A DNA stretch of 5,182 nucleotides from an uncultured Erysipelotrichaceae bacterium (GTDB lineage Bacteria; Bacillota_I; Bacilli_A; RF39; UBA660), in assembly GCA_902795675.1 (NCBI GenBank), contig CADBLZ010000089.1:1-5182 (forward strand). Reading direction: 5' to 3'. The position numbers and the translations under genes are program-made. The notes under the pieces are model-generated. The model was not told the origin of the DNA, did no database searches, and was given only the letters and a program-made list of their open reading frames with translations. Shown here in pieces: positions 1 through 5,182 of the stretch (its first letter is position 1; every line of letters starts with the position of its first letter).

Positions 1-576
1 GTAACTAGAGGTATATTATCTGGTAAAGATAGAGAAGTATCTGTATCTGTTTCTGGTAGTGTTAATAACGATTGGATAATGAAAGTACTTCAAACAGATG
101 CTGCTATTAATAGTGGTAACTCTGGTGGACCATTATGTAATAGTAATGGTGAAGTTATTGGTATTACTAATATGAAACTTTCATCTTCATCTATTGAAGG
201 AATGGGATTTGCTATTCCAATTGAAGATGCTTTGGGATATGCTGACCAAATAATAAGTGGTAAGGGTGTTCAAAGACCATATCTTGGTGTAAGTATGGCT
301 GATGCTAATAATTCTTATTATGCTTATAGATTCGGTTATGGTACAGATCAAAAAGGTGTTCTTCTTGTAAACGTTGAAGAAGGTTCTTCAGCTGATAAAG
401 CTGGACTTAAATCTGGTGATATTGTTATCGGCTTAAATGATGAAGAAATTAAAGATACTGCAACATTCCGTTATAAGTTATATAAATATGAAATAGGTAC
501 TGAAGTAAAGATTAAGTACTTAAGAAATAATAAAGAATATACTACTGACTTAAAGTTAGTTACTACTGAAAACTGA
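1..576 (+). CDS. htrA: HtrA/DegP-like trypsin-family serine protease with PDZ domain (5' end missing)
   Basis: The reading frame is open from base 1, so this is the last 191 codons of a longer gene. The apparent ATG at 79 is internal: the codons before it still read as protease (VTRGILSGKDREV). The catalytic-serine loop is INSGNSGGPL, with the Ser codon at 121-123; the His and Asp of the triad lie upstream of the window. GMGFAIPIE follows, the usual end of the HtrA protease domain. Fragment residues about 90-185 form a single PDZ domain (PYLGV, then GSSADKAGLKSGDIVIGLND). HtrA proteins of Gram-positive bacteria are membrane-anchored, cell-surface quality-control proteases that degrade misfolded exported proteins; the anchor would be in the missing part. 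The loop has Ser where most HtrAs have Pro (INPGNSGGP), probably a harmless variant. The paralogue (htrA, htrB or yyxA type) cannot be decided. A terminator overlaps the stop codon. Confidence 0.93.
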   Translation, partial: VTRGILSGKDREVSVSVSGSVNNDWIMKVLQTDAAINSGNSGGPLCNSNGEVIGITNMKLSSSSIEGMGFAIPIEDALGYADQIISGKGVQRPYLGVSMADANNSYYAYRFGYGTDQKGVLLVNVEEGSSADKAGLKSGDIVIGLNDEEIKDTATFRYKLYKYEIGTEVKIKYLRNNKEYTTDLKLVTTEN

Positions 577-595
577 TTCATTTGAATCAGTTTTT
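569..595 (+). terminator. Intrinsic terminator of the htrA-like gene
   Basis: The arms 569-579 and 584-594 are perfectly complementary (AAAACTGATTC / GAATCAGTTTT) around a 4-base ATTT loop, and a T run ends the right arm (591-595). The left arm contains the TGA stop at 574-576, so the terminator begins inside the coding sequence. The hairpin is nearly symmetric, but the only A-tract facing the other way is short and the next gene is co-oriented, so it serves the upstream gene. Confidence 0.85.
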
Positions 596-609
596 ATTTG
601 TGATATAAT
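582..609 (+). promoter_or_regulatory. Sigma-A-type promoter with extended -10 for rimO
   Basis: TGATATAAT at 601-609 is a perfect extended -10 (TG-n-TATAAT). A -35-like TTGAAT lies at 582-587 with a 16-base spacer. The -35 sits in the loop and right arm of the preceding terminator hairpin, so the two signals share DNA. Transcription would start near 616, giving a leader of under 20 bases before the rimO start at 633. Confidence 0.72.
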
Positions 610-632
610 ACTCTAGAAATTGGGGAGATTAT

Positions 633-1928
633 ATGAAAGTTGGATTTGTATCATTAGGTTGCTCTAAGAATTTAGTTGTAACAGAAGAAATGATAGGTTT
701 ATTTAAAAAGCATAATTACGAAATAGTTAGTAATCCAGAAGAAGCTGAAATATTATTAATAAACACTTGTGGATTTATTGATGTTGCTAAAGAAGAAGGT
801 ATCAACACTATTCTAGATATGATTGAATATAAAAAGAAAAATTGTAAGTATTTAATTGTAACAGGATGTTTAGTAGAAAGATATGAAGATGAACTAAGAA
901 AAGAAATACCAGAAGTAGATTTATTTGTATCAATTAAAAATTACGATCACCTATGGAAAGCTATTAGTAGTTTAATTAATAAGGAAGAAAATGATAAGTT
1001 AGATTACCATTATAGAGAATTAACTACTGGCAGTAATACAGCTTATCTTAAGATAGCTGAAGGATGTTCTAATTATTGTACTTATTGTGCCATTCCATAT
1101 ATTCAAGGTAAATATGTATCTAGAGAATATGATGACATTATAGATGAAGCTCATATGTTAGTAGAAAAAGGTATTACTGAAGTGGTAGTTATTGCTCAAG
1201 ATACAACTAAATATGGTGTTGATTTATATGGAAAAGATAGATTACCAGAATTATTAAATGATTTATGCAAAATAGATGGTATTAAATGGATTAGATTCTT
1301 ATATAGTTATCCAGAAGGTATTAGTGATGAACTAATAGATGTAGTTAAGAATAATGATAAGATATGTAGCTATTTTGATTTACCTATTCAACATATTTCT
1401 GATGAAGTATTAAGAAGAATGAATAGAAAAACTAATAAAGAATCTATTACTAAGTTAATTGAAAAGTTAAGAAAAGAAATACCTAACGTTATACTAAGAA
1501 CAACCTTAATTGTTGGTTTCCCTGGTGAAACAGAGGAACAATTTAATGAATTATATGAGTTCATTGATAAATATAGATTCAATCATCTAGGTGCTTTCTC
1601 TTATAGTAAGGAAGATGGAACTCCTGCATCCAAGTTTAATGATCAAGTAGAAGAAGATATTAAAGAAGAAAGAAGAAAGAAGATAATGGTTCTTCAACAA
1701 AAGATATCTAAGGAACTACTTGCAGATAAAGTAGGTAACACATATGAAGTTTTAATAGAAGATATTACACCAGATGGTAAATATTTCCTAGGTAGAAGTT
1801 ATATGGATGTTCCATCAGAGGATGGTTTAATATATATAAAATTTAAAGAGGGAATAAGTATTAATGATTACTATCAAGTATTAATAACTAGTAGTACAGA
1901 ATATGACTTATTTGGAGAGATAAAGTAA
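633..1928 (+). CDS. rimO: Ribosomal protein S12 (uS12) methylthiotransferase RimO
   Basis: RimO is a cytoplasmic radical-SAM enzyme with two [4Fe-4S] clusters that adds a methylthio group to the conserved Asp of ribosomal protein S12. At 431 aa it is full length for the family. The N-terminal MTTase domain (about 1-105) has the three cluster cysteines C10 (SLGCSKNL), C46 (NTCGF) and C79 (VTGCL). The radical-SAM core carries the CxxxCxxC triad C145, C149 and C152 (EGCSNYCTYCAIPYIQGK). QDTTKYG and DLPIQHISDEVLRRMNR follow, both typical of RimO rather than MiaB. A TRAM domain occupies about 365-431. The start is ATG with GGGGAG at 622-627. The gene is monocistronic, with its own promoter and terminator. 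The tRNA-modifying relatives MiaB and MtaB are the alternatives, but the CSKNL and S12-type core motifs favour RimO. Confidence 0.95.
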   Translation: MKVGFVSLGCSKNLVVTEEMIGLFKKHNYEIVSNPEEAEILLINTCGFIDVAKEEGINTILDMIEYKKKNCKYLIVTGCLVERYEDELRKEIPEVDLFVSIKNYDHLWKAISSLINKEENDKLDYHYRELTTGSNTAYLKIAEGCSNYCTYCAIPYIQGKYVSREYDDIIDEAHMLVEKGITEVVVIAQDTTKYGVDLYGKDRLPELLNDLCKIDGIKWIRFLYSYPEGISDELIDVVKNNDKICSYFDLPIQHISDEVLRRMNRKTNKESITKLIEKLRKEIPNVILRTTLIVGFPGETEEQFNELYEFIDKYRFNHLGAFSYSKEDGTPASKFNDQVEEDIKEERRKKIMVLQQKISKELLADKVGNTYEVLIEDITPDGKYFLGRSYMDVPSEDGLIYIKFKEGISINDYYQVLITSSTEYDLFGEIK

Positions 1929-1955
1929 ACTTTACACGAGCTGTAAAGTTTTTTT
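1927..1955 (+). terminator. Intrinsic terminator of rimO
   Basis: The 10-bp perfect stem 1927-1936 / 1942-1951 (AAACTTTACA / TGTAAAGTTT) closes a 5-base CGAGC loop and runs into seven T residues (1949-1955). The left arm starts in the TAA stop of rimO. It separates rimO from the downstream operon. Confidence 0.9.
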
Positions 1956-1982
1956 ACTTAATTGGACAAAGTATGATATATT
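1953..1982 (+). promoter_or_regulatory. Probable promoter of the WXG100-like operon
   Basis: An extended -10, TG-A-TATATT, lies at 1974-1982, with a weak -35-like TTTACT at 1953-1958 (18-base spacer). Transcription would start around 1989, just before the ribosome site at 1995. An alternative pairing is TTGGAC (1962-1967) with TATATA (1984-1989), but its start point would fall inside the Shine-Dalgarno sequence, so it is less likely. The region resembles the rimO promoter (TGATATA core). Some promoter must lie here because a strong terminator precedes it. Confidence 0.55.
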
Positions 1983-1994
1983 TTATATAAGGAT

Positions 1995-2001
1995 AGGTGA
2001 T
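1995..2001 (+). promoter_or_regulatory. Ribosome binding site deciding the ATG start at 2006
   Basis: AGGTGAT matches the GGAGGTGAT anti-anti-SD consensus and lies 4 bases before ATG 2006. An in-frame GTG at 1997 falls within this site and so cannot be the start served by it. Confidence 0.75.
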
Positions 2002-2005
2002 AAAT

Positions 2006-3247
2006 ATGGTACATGAAATATCAAGTTTAGAAGAATTAATTAGTTCATCAACAAATGTTGTTAATGTTGATGCAAAAGTAACTGCTAAAAATGTACTAGA
2101 CAAATTAAATCAAGCTTACACAATTTTAGGTGTAAACGAGAATTGGAAAGGTAAAGATGCTGGAGCTCAAATTAATAACATCGTAGAAGTATACAATGCT
2201 ATGGCTAAATATCATTATAATTTAGCTGATTTAGGTACTTATGTATTTAATGATATAGCTGTTAAATATAGAGAAATTCAATCTCAAAATGGTGCTTCTG
2301 TAGAAGTTCCTGCTAAATTTGCTACACCAGAACAAGTAGCTGCAATTAGTTATCAACCAGATCAAAGAGATGTAGTTGAAATTAAAGATGACGAAGCTAA
2401 TAATGCTGTTGCAGATTTAGATGAAGCTGTTAAGGGATTAGAAGAATTAATTTCAGCATTCAAAAACGATTTCAGTGTTATTACAACTAACTGGAAATCA
2501 GGACCAAAAAGAGAAGAATTCATGAGTGAATTCCAAGATTTTGAATCTAATATTAAAGGTTTCGAAGAAAAATTAAATGAAGCAAAAGAACACGTTAGTA
2601 GAGCTGTTGCTAATTACCAAGGTATTGATCATAAGGTAACTAATATTGATCAATTATTAGCTGATGCTGATGACTTATTAAAGAATATTTGTAATGGTTC
2701 ATCAAACTCTGCTTCTTCAGTAATTGAATTATTAGGTAAAGCTTATAATGATTTAGTTAGTGGTTGGAGAGGATCAGATGCTGACGTTAATATTCCTAAA
2801 GTAGCTGAAGTACATAATGCAATGGTTGACTTTAGAAGTGTTATGGTTCAATTAGCTAAATTCTCTTACAATAATGTAGGTATTGCTTATAGACAATTAC
2901 AAAAAGATAATGGTGGAGCTGCTGAAGTTCCTGCACCAATTGATGATACAACTGAAATTGCTGCATTAAATGAAGAAATTAAAACTGCTGATGAAACATT
3001 TATGGATACTGGTTTAGGTGCTGATGCTAGAACTCAATTACAAAGCGCTTTAACTGGATTCGAAGGTTTCTTATCTTCATTCACTAAGAATAAAGATGCT
3101 ATTTTAACTAACTGGTCAGAAGGTACTAACCATAAGAATTTCCAAGATTACTTCGAAGAAACTGAAGCTACTATCAAAGGATATGAAGCTACTATTAATG
3201 AAGTAATTGCTGAAATTGATAAGAATACTAATAGATACGAACAATAA
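2006..3247 (+). CDS. Tandem WXG100-like helical protein with four W-x-G turns (putative type VII secretion substrate)
   Basis: The protein has 413 residues from ATG 2006. It is predicted almost wholly helical, acidic, without signal peptide or membrane segment. Four W-x-(x)-G turns are present: W47-K-G, W163-K-S-G, W254-R-G and W370-S-E-G. W47 to W254 and W163 to W370 are both exactly 207 residues, and W47-W163 and W254-W370 are both 116, so the protein is an A-B-A-B duplication of two different helical hairpins. WXG100 proteins (EsxA/EsxB) are about 100-residue hairpins with a central WxG turn, exported by type VII systems as dimers; here four such units appear covalently joined. YQGID (204-208) fits the YxxxD/E export motif, though at a domain junction. 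No toxin domain is present. It leads the operon, and the gene ends in tandem TAA stops. Placing it in the WXG100 superfamily is inference from motif and layout; a structural or scaffold role is also possible. Confidence 0.72.
   Translation: MVHEISSLEELISSSTNVVNVDAKVTAKNVLDKLNQAYTILGVNENWKGKDAGAQINNIVEVYNAMAKYHYNLADLGTYVFNDIAVKYREIQSQNGASVEVPAKFATPEQVAAISYQPDQRDVVEIKDDEANNAVADLDEAVKGLEELISAFKNDFSVITTNWKSGPKREEFMSEFQDFESNIKGFEEKLNEAKEHVSRAVANYQGIDHKVTNIDQLLADADDLLKNICNGSSNSASSVIELLGKAYNDLVSGWRGSDADVNIPKVAEVHNAMVDFRSVMVQLAKFSYNNVGIAYRQLQKDNGGAAEVPAPIDDTTEIAALNEEIKTADETFMDTGLGADARTQLQSALTGFEGFLSSFTKNKDAILTNWSEGTNHKNFQDYFEETEATIKGYEATINEVIAEIDKNTNRYEQ
2144..2620 (+). repeat. Internal protein repeat, copy 1 (residues 47-205)
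   Basis: This copy aligns without gaps with 2765-3241 at an offset of 207 codons (621 bases). Shared landmarks are WxG, NAM (64-66), YR near 88, EVP (100-102), TNW (161-163) and IKG (183-185). Upstream, the repeat extends to about residue 30 with a two-residue indel. By hand count 20 of 56 residues are identical over 47-102. The duplication is old, since the DNA has diverged. Confidence 0.85.
2765..3241 (+). repeat. Internal protein repeat, copy 2 (residues 254-412)
   Basis: Second copy of the 207-residue unit. Matching landmarks are WRG (254), NAM (271-273), YR (295-296), EVP (307-309), TNW (368-370) and IKG (390-392). The second half is less conserved than the first but keeps the TNW turn and the helix after it. 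Confidence 0.85.
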
Positions 3248-3271
3248 TAAAGAATAGGAGGAGTAATTATT

Positions 3272-3649
3272 ATGAGTTTATCAGAATTAAAATCACAAAT
3301 TGATGCTTTTACGTCACGTGTTACTTCTCTTAATAATGCAATTGCACAATGTGATTATTGTTTAAAATGTTTAGAATATATGAAAACATTTTCAAAACAA
3401 TCTCAAGAATTATCCGAAACTGCTATCGTCGTTAATGGTGATGAACCAAGCGGCGATATTGGTTTTGATCAAGGTATGTTAAAAGATTTTCAAGAAAGAT
3501 TAGATGGAATTATTTCAACTGTTCAAGATGCTAGATCTACTTTAGCTGATAAAGTAGTAGAATATAACAATAATATAGCAACTTGGCAAGCGGAATATAA
3601 TGCATTGTTGTATCAACAACAATTAGCACAAGAATCTAATGAGGGGTGA
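3272..3649 (+). CDS. Small helical protein A, YwqH/DUF5082-like candidate (type VII accessory)
   Basis: This is a 125-aa helical protein without signal peptide or membrane segment. Two long helices (about 4-47 and 66-118) flank a polar Gly/Asp-rich centre at residues 48-68 (NGDEPSGDIGFDQG). The protein encoded at 4607-4990 has the same centre, with 12 of 21 residues identical, so the two are paralogues. The first helix has three evenly spaced cysteines, C27, C30 and C33 (CDYCLKC). A strong AGGAGG lies at 3256-3261, 10 bases before the ATG. The stop overlaps the ribosome site of the next gene, which suggests coupled translation. Its size, helix-turn-helix shape and place before a helical-domain effector resemble the small YwqH/Lap proteins that accompany LXG toxins. 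This family match is inferred from layout, and the usual WxG turn is absent. Exact function is unknown; a chaperone or co-exported partner of the next protein is the best guess. Confidence 0.7.
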   Translation: MSLSELKSQIDAFTSRVTSLNNAIAQCDYCLKCLEYMKTFSKQSQELSETAIVVNGDEPSGDIGFDQGMLKDFQERLDGIISTVQDARSTLADKVVEYNNNIATWQAEYNALLYQQQLAQESNEG

Positions 3650-3650
3650 T
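3643..3650 (+). promoter_or_regulatory. Ribosome binding site deciding the ATG start at 3655
   Basis: GGGGTGAT overlaps the TGA stop (3647-3649) of the upstream gene and lies 4 bases before ATG 3655. The in-frame GTG at 3646 is inside this site, so ATG 3655 is preferred. Confidence 0.75.
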
Positions 3651-3654
3651 TATT

Positions 3655-4581
3655 ATGTCAGAATTAAAAATAAATCCTGAAGATATTACTCTAGCTAGAA
3701 CTAACCTTGAATCAATTTCTATATTTGCATCTGAATCTATGAAGTCTTTAGATGAAATCAACGGAATGAATTTAGAAGAGATTGCTGCTTTTAATTTACC
3801 TGAACAAAGAAATAAGGTAAATCAAATTTCTGAAGATAATTTAGAATTACAAAATAAATTGAATGCATTAGAAGCTAGTGTTAATGAACAAATAGCTGCT
3901 ATGGCTGCTCAAAAAGAAGCTGAGTTAGCTACTTTAAGCATGAGTGGAGAAGGAGTTCCTATAGCTGATCCTAATGGAGGCGTATATGCTAATGGTATTC
4001 CTACTTATAGTGGTGATGGTAGTGGTGTGATTGCCGTTACTCCTGTAGCTGTTGCTGCACCAGTAGCACCTACACCATCTGAAGCTTCTGCTGCTATTCA
4101 ACCAATGCCTGTAAATCCAAATCCAGTAGATCCAGGAAATCTTCCTGCTGTTGATCCAAATGGTGGAGCAGCATCTGTTTATGCTGTATTAGCTTCTATG
4201 GGTTATAGTAAAGCTGCTATTTGTGCTATTTTAGCCAATATGCAAGCTGAAAGTGGTTTTAGAACTACTGCTGTTGGTGATGGAGGAACTAGTTATGGTT
4301 TATGTCAATGGCATGCTGGTAGAAAGCAAAGATTATTTGATTTCTGTGCCCAAAATGGTTATGACGTAAACTCTGTTCAAGGCCAATGTGCTTATTTAGA
4401 TTATGAATTAAAAACTGGTTACGGAGGAGTATATAGTGCTTTAGTAAGTGCTCCTGATACAATTGAAGGAGCTAAAGAAGCTGCTAAAGTATGGTGTATT
4501 TATTTTGAAGTACCAGCTAATAGATATCAAAGAGCTGAAGAAAGAGCTGCTTACGTAGATCGTTATTGGAATGCTTTTTAA
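3655..4581 (+). CDS. Helical targeting domain (B) fused to a phage-tail-type lysozyme: putative type VII-exported muramidase
   Basis: The 308-aa protein has three parts. Residues 1-95 are helical and coiled-coil-like (ELKINPEDI, then NGMNLEEIAAFN), with a layout like YwqI/DUF5344 or TIGR04197-type type VII proteins. Residues about 98-170 are a flexible linker rich in Gly, then Pro, Ala and Val. Residues about 171-308 match the phage tail lysozyme family (Phage_lysozyme2 type): ILANMQAESGF with likely catalytic Glu E199 (codon 4249-4251), GTSYGLCQWHAGRKQRL at 211-227, and a C-terminal AxxRxxYVDRYW-type end. Such domains cleave peptidoglycan glycan strands. There is no signal peptide, so export must come from another route; the N-terminal domain and its partner A are the likely address. 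The lysozyme part has five cysteines (C190, C217, C231, C245, C281). It could open the wall for the secretion apparatus or act on other cells. The lysozyme call is firm; the export route is inference. Confidence 0.82.
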   Translation: MSELKINPEDITLARTNLESISIFASESMKSLDEINGMNLEEIAAFNLPEQRNKVNQISEDNLELQNKLNALEASVNEQIAAMAAQKEAELATLSMSGEGVPIADPNGGVYANGIPTYSGDGSGVIAVTPVAVAAPVAPTPSEASAAIQPMPVNPNPVDPGNLPAVDPNGGAASVYAVLASMGYSKAAICAILANMQAESGFRTTAVGDGGTSYGLCQWHAGRKQRLFDFCAQNGYDVNSVQGQCAYLDYELKTGYGGVYSALVSAPDTIEGAKEAAKVWCIYFEVPANRYQRAEERAAYVDRYWNAF

Positions 4582-4606
4582 TGTAACTTGTTAGTGGGGT
4601 GTTAAA

Positions 4607-4990
4607 ATGACTGCTGAAGAACTAGCTATAAAAGACAATGAATATCAAGAAAAAATTAGTGCTTATAACGACAAGATTGCTCGCTATAATGGCTATGTTG
4701 ACCGACTTCAAGCTGCTCTTGATGTTTGTAACGAAATTATAAATAATTTAGAAAATGCTGCTAATATATCTGAAAAATCTATCATCACTAATGGGTTAGA
4801 TCCGAACGGTGATGTAGGTTTTGATCATGGTAAAATTAGAGAAGTTAAGGAATCTTATAAAAAGCATTCAGATATTTTAAATGATGCTATAACTGATTTA
4901 AAATCTGTCGTTTCAAGTACAGAAGAACTTAGAGATGAATGTAAGGAAGAGTGGAGACTTTTCCAAGAATCAAATTACGTAAAGTGTTAG
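4607..4990 (+). CDS. Small helical protein A', paralogue of the 3272-3649 product
   Basis: This 127-aa helical protein has no signal peptide. Helix 1 spans about 3-52. The Gly/Asp-rich centre is at 55-75 (TNGLDPNGDVGFDHG), and helix 2 spans about 76-120. The centre shares S-E, I, N-G, P, G-D, G-F-D and G with the protein at 3272-3649; the flanking helices are strongly diverged. Cysteines are C41, C112 and C127 (last residue), not the CxxCxxC of its paralogue. GGGGTG at 4596-4601 lies 5 bases before the ATG, and the gap from the lysozyme gene is 25 bases with no hairpin, so the genes are co-transcribed. It precedes another B-like gene just as A precedes B. It is therefore best read as the partner of the downstream product, not as an immunity protein for the lysozyme. 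Biochemical role unknown. Confidence 0.7.
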   Translation: MTAEELAIKDNEYQEKISAYNDKIARYNGYVDRLQAALDVCNEIINNLENAANISEKSIITNGLDPNGDVGFDHGKIREVKESYKKHSDILNDAITDLKSVVSSTEELRDECKEEWRLFQESNYVKC

Positions 4991-4996
4991 GGGTGA
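4990..4996 (+). promoter_or_regulatory. Ribosome binding site for the last, partial gene
   Basis: GGGGTGA overlaps the last base of the TAG stop of the preceding gene and lies 6 bases before TTG 5003. It is the third GGGGTG-type site in this operon. An in-frame GTG at 4997 directly abuts the site and is too close to be used well. Confidence 0.6.
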
Positions 4997-5002
4997 GTGT
5001 TT

Positions 5003-5182
5003 TTGGCAAAAGATTTTTATGTAGAAGAAACAGCTATTACAGAAGAGGCAACTTTACTTCGCGATACACATATTCAATCCGAAGATTACGTTAAAAAAAT
5101 GGAGGATGTTGCTGGAATAAACGCTCCTGAATTAGAATCTTATAATTTTAGTTCTAAATATGAGGATTCTAAAACATATGAA
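5003..5182 (+). CDS. Helical protein B', N-terminus only (3' end beyond the window); related to the N-terminal domain of the lysozyme fusion
   Basis: The frame is open from TTG 5003 to the window end, giving 60 codons starting MAKDFYVEET. There is no signal peptide; the region is acidic and helical. Residues 30-50 (VKKMEDVAGINAPELESYNFS) align without gaps with residues 29-49 of the lysozyme fusion protein (MKSLDEINGMNLEEIAAFNLP, written in part): K, G, N, E and the final N are identical and most other positions are conservative. It also follows an A-type gene, as the lysozyme gene does. It is therefore likely a second B-type targeting domain, possibly with a different C-terminal effector. 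TTG is chosen for its spacing to GGGGTGA; GTG 4997 would add two residues. The product beyond residue 60 cannot be seen. Confidence 0.65.
   Translation, partial: MAKDFYVEETAITEEATLLRDTHIQSEDYVKKMEDVAGINAPELESYNFSSKYEDSKTYE

Noticed and set aside
79..81. ATG 79 as the start of the protease gene
   Set aside because: Upstream codons 1-78 continue the same frame with protease-like sequence and there is no ribosome site before 79; the gene is simply cut by the window edge.
1388..1582. Minus-strand 64-codon open frame inside rimO
   Set aside because: It lies antisense to the conserved radical-SAM core of rimO and shows no ribosome site or recognisable product; it is a shadow of the real gene.
1997..2005. 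GTG 1997 as start of the tandem WxG gene
   Set aside because: It falls within the AGGTGAT ribosome site, which is correctly spaced for ATG 2006.
3646..3654. GTG 3646 as start of the lysozyme fusion
   Set aside because: It lies inside the GGGGTGAT site and overlaps the previous stop; ATG 3655 is well spaced.
3655..4581. Prophage origin for the lysozyme gene
   Set aside because: The catalytic domain is of phage-tail type, but the neighbours are WxG-like and helical helper proteins with no tail, holin or terminase genes in view, and the N-terminal domain has its counterpart in the next B-type gene.
1..5182. CRISPR arrays, tRNA or rRNA genes, insertion sequences
   Set aside because: No direct-repeat array, cloverleaf-like sequence, rRNA-like stretch, transposase frame or terminal inverted repeat was seen; nearly all of the window is coding.

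Overview
The window comes from a low-GC, Gram-positive-type bacterium, most likely an uncultivated gut member of the Bacillota/Bacilli. The coding sequence is strongly A+T-rich, the Shine-Dalgarno sites are strong, the intergenic regions are short, and the intrinsic terminators are compact. TGA is a stop and Trp is TGG, so this is not a Mycoplasma-type code. The taxonomic placement is inference from composition and gene content.

Layout. (1) 1-576 is the 3' part of an HtrA/DegP-type serine protease gene (protease end plus one PDZ domain), closed by a hairpin terminator at its stop codon. (2) 633-1928 is a complete rimO, the ribosomal protein S12 methylthiotransferase. It has its own extended -10 promoter nested against the preceding terminator, and its own terminator. 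(3) From about 1974 to the window end lies a separate, tightly packed operon of five same-strand genes with no internal terminator. It looks like an accessory cargo locus of a type VII (ESX/WXG100-type) secretion system.

The operon encodes, in order: a 413-aa all-helical protein with four W-x-G-like turns arranged as a two-fold internal duplication (period exactly 207 residues); a small helical protein (here A); a protein with a helical N-terminal domain (here B) joined by a Pro/Ala-rich linker to a phage-tail-type lysozyme domain; a second small helical protein (A') sharing a distinctive central motif with A; and the start of another protein (B') whose first 60 residues resemble the N-terminus of B. 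The order is therefore [4xWxG] - A - B::lysozyme - A' - B'::(unknown, cut off). None of the starts has a signal peptide, although the lysozyme's substrate is outside the membrane. This fits export by a type VII system.

The main idea is that the locus uses repeated A+B targeting pairs, comparable in layout to the YwqH/YwqI or Lap pairs next to LXG toxins. Here the B subunit itself carries the effector domain, and a single-chain tandem WXG100-like protein leads the operon. No ESX ATPase (EssC/YukA) or other machinery gene is visible, so the link to type VII secretion is inference from domain architecture.
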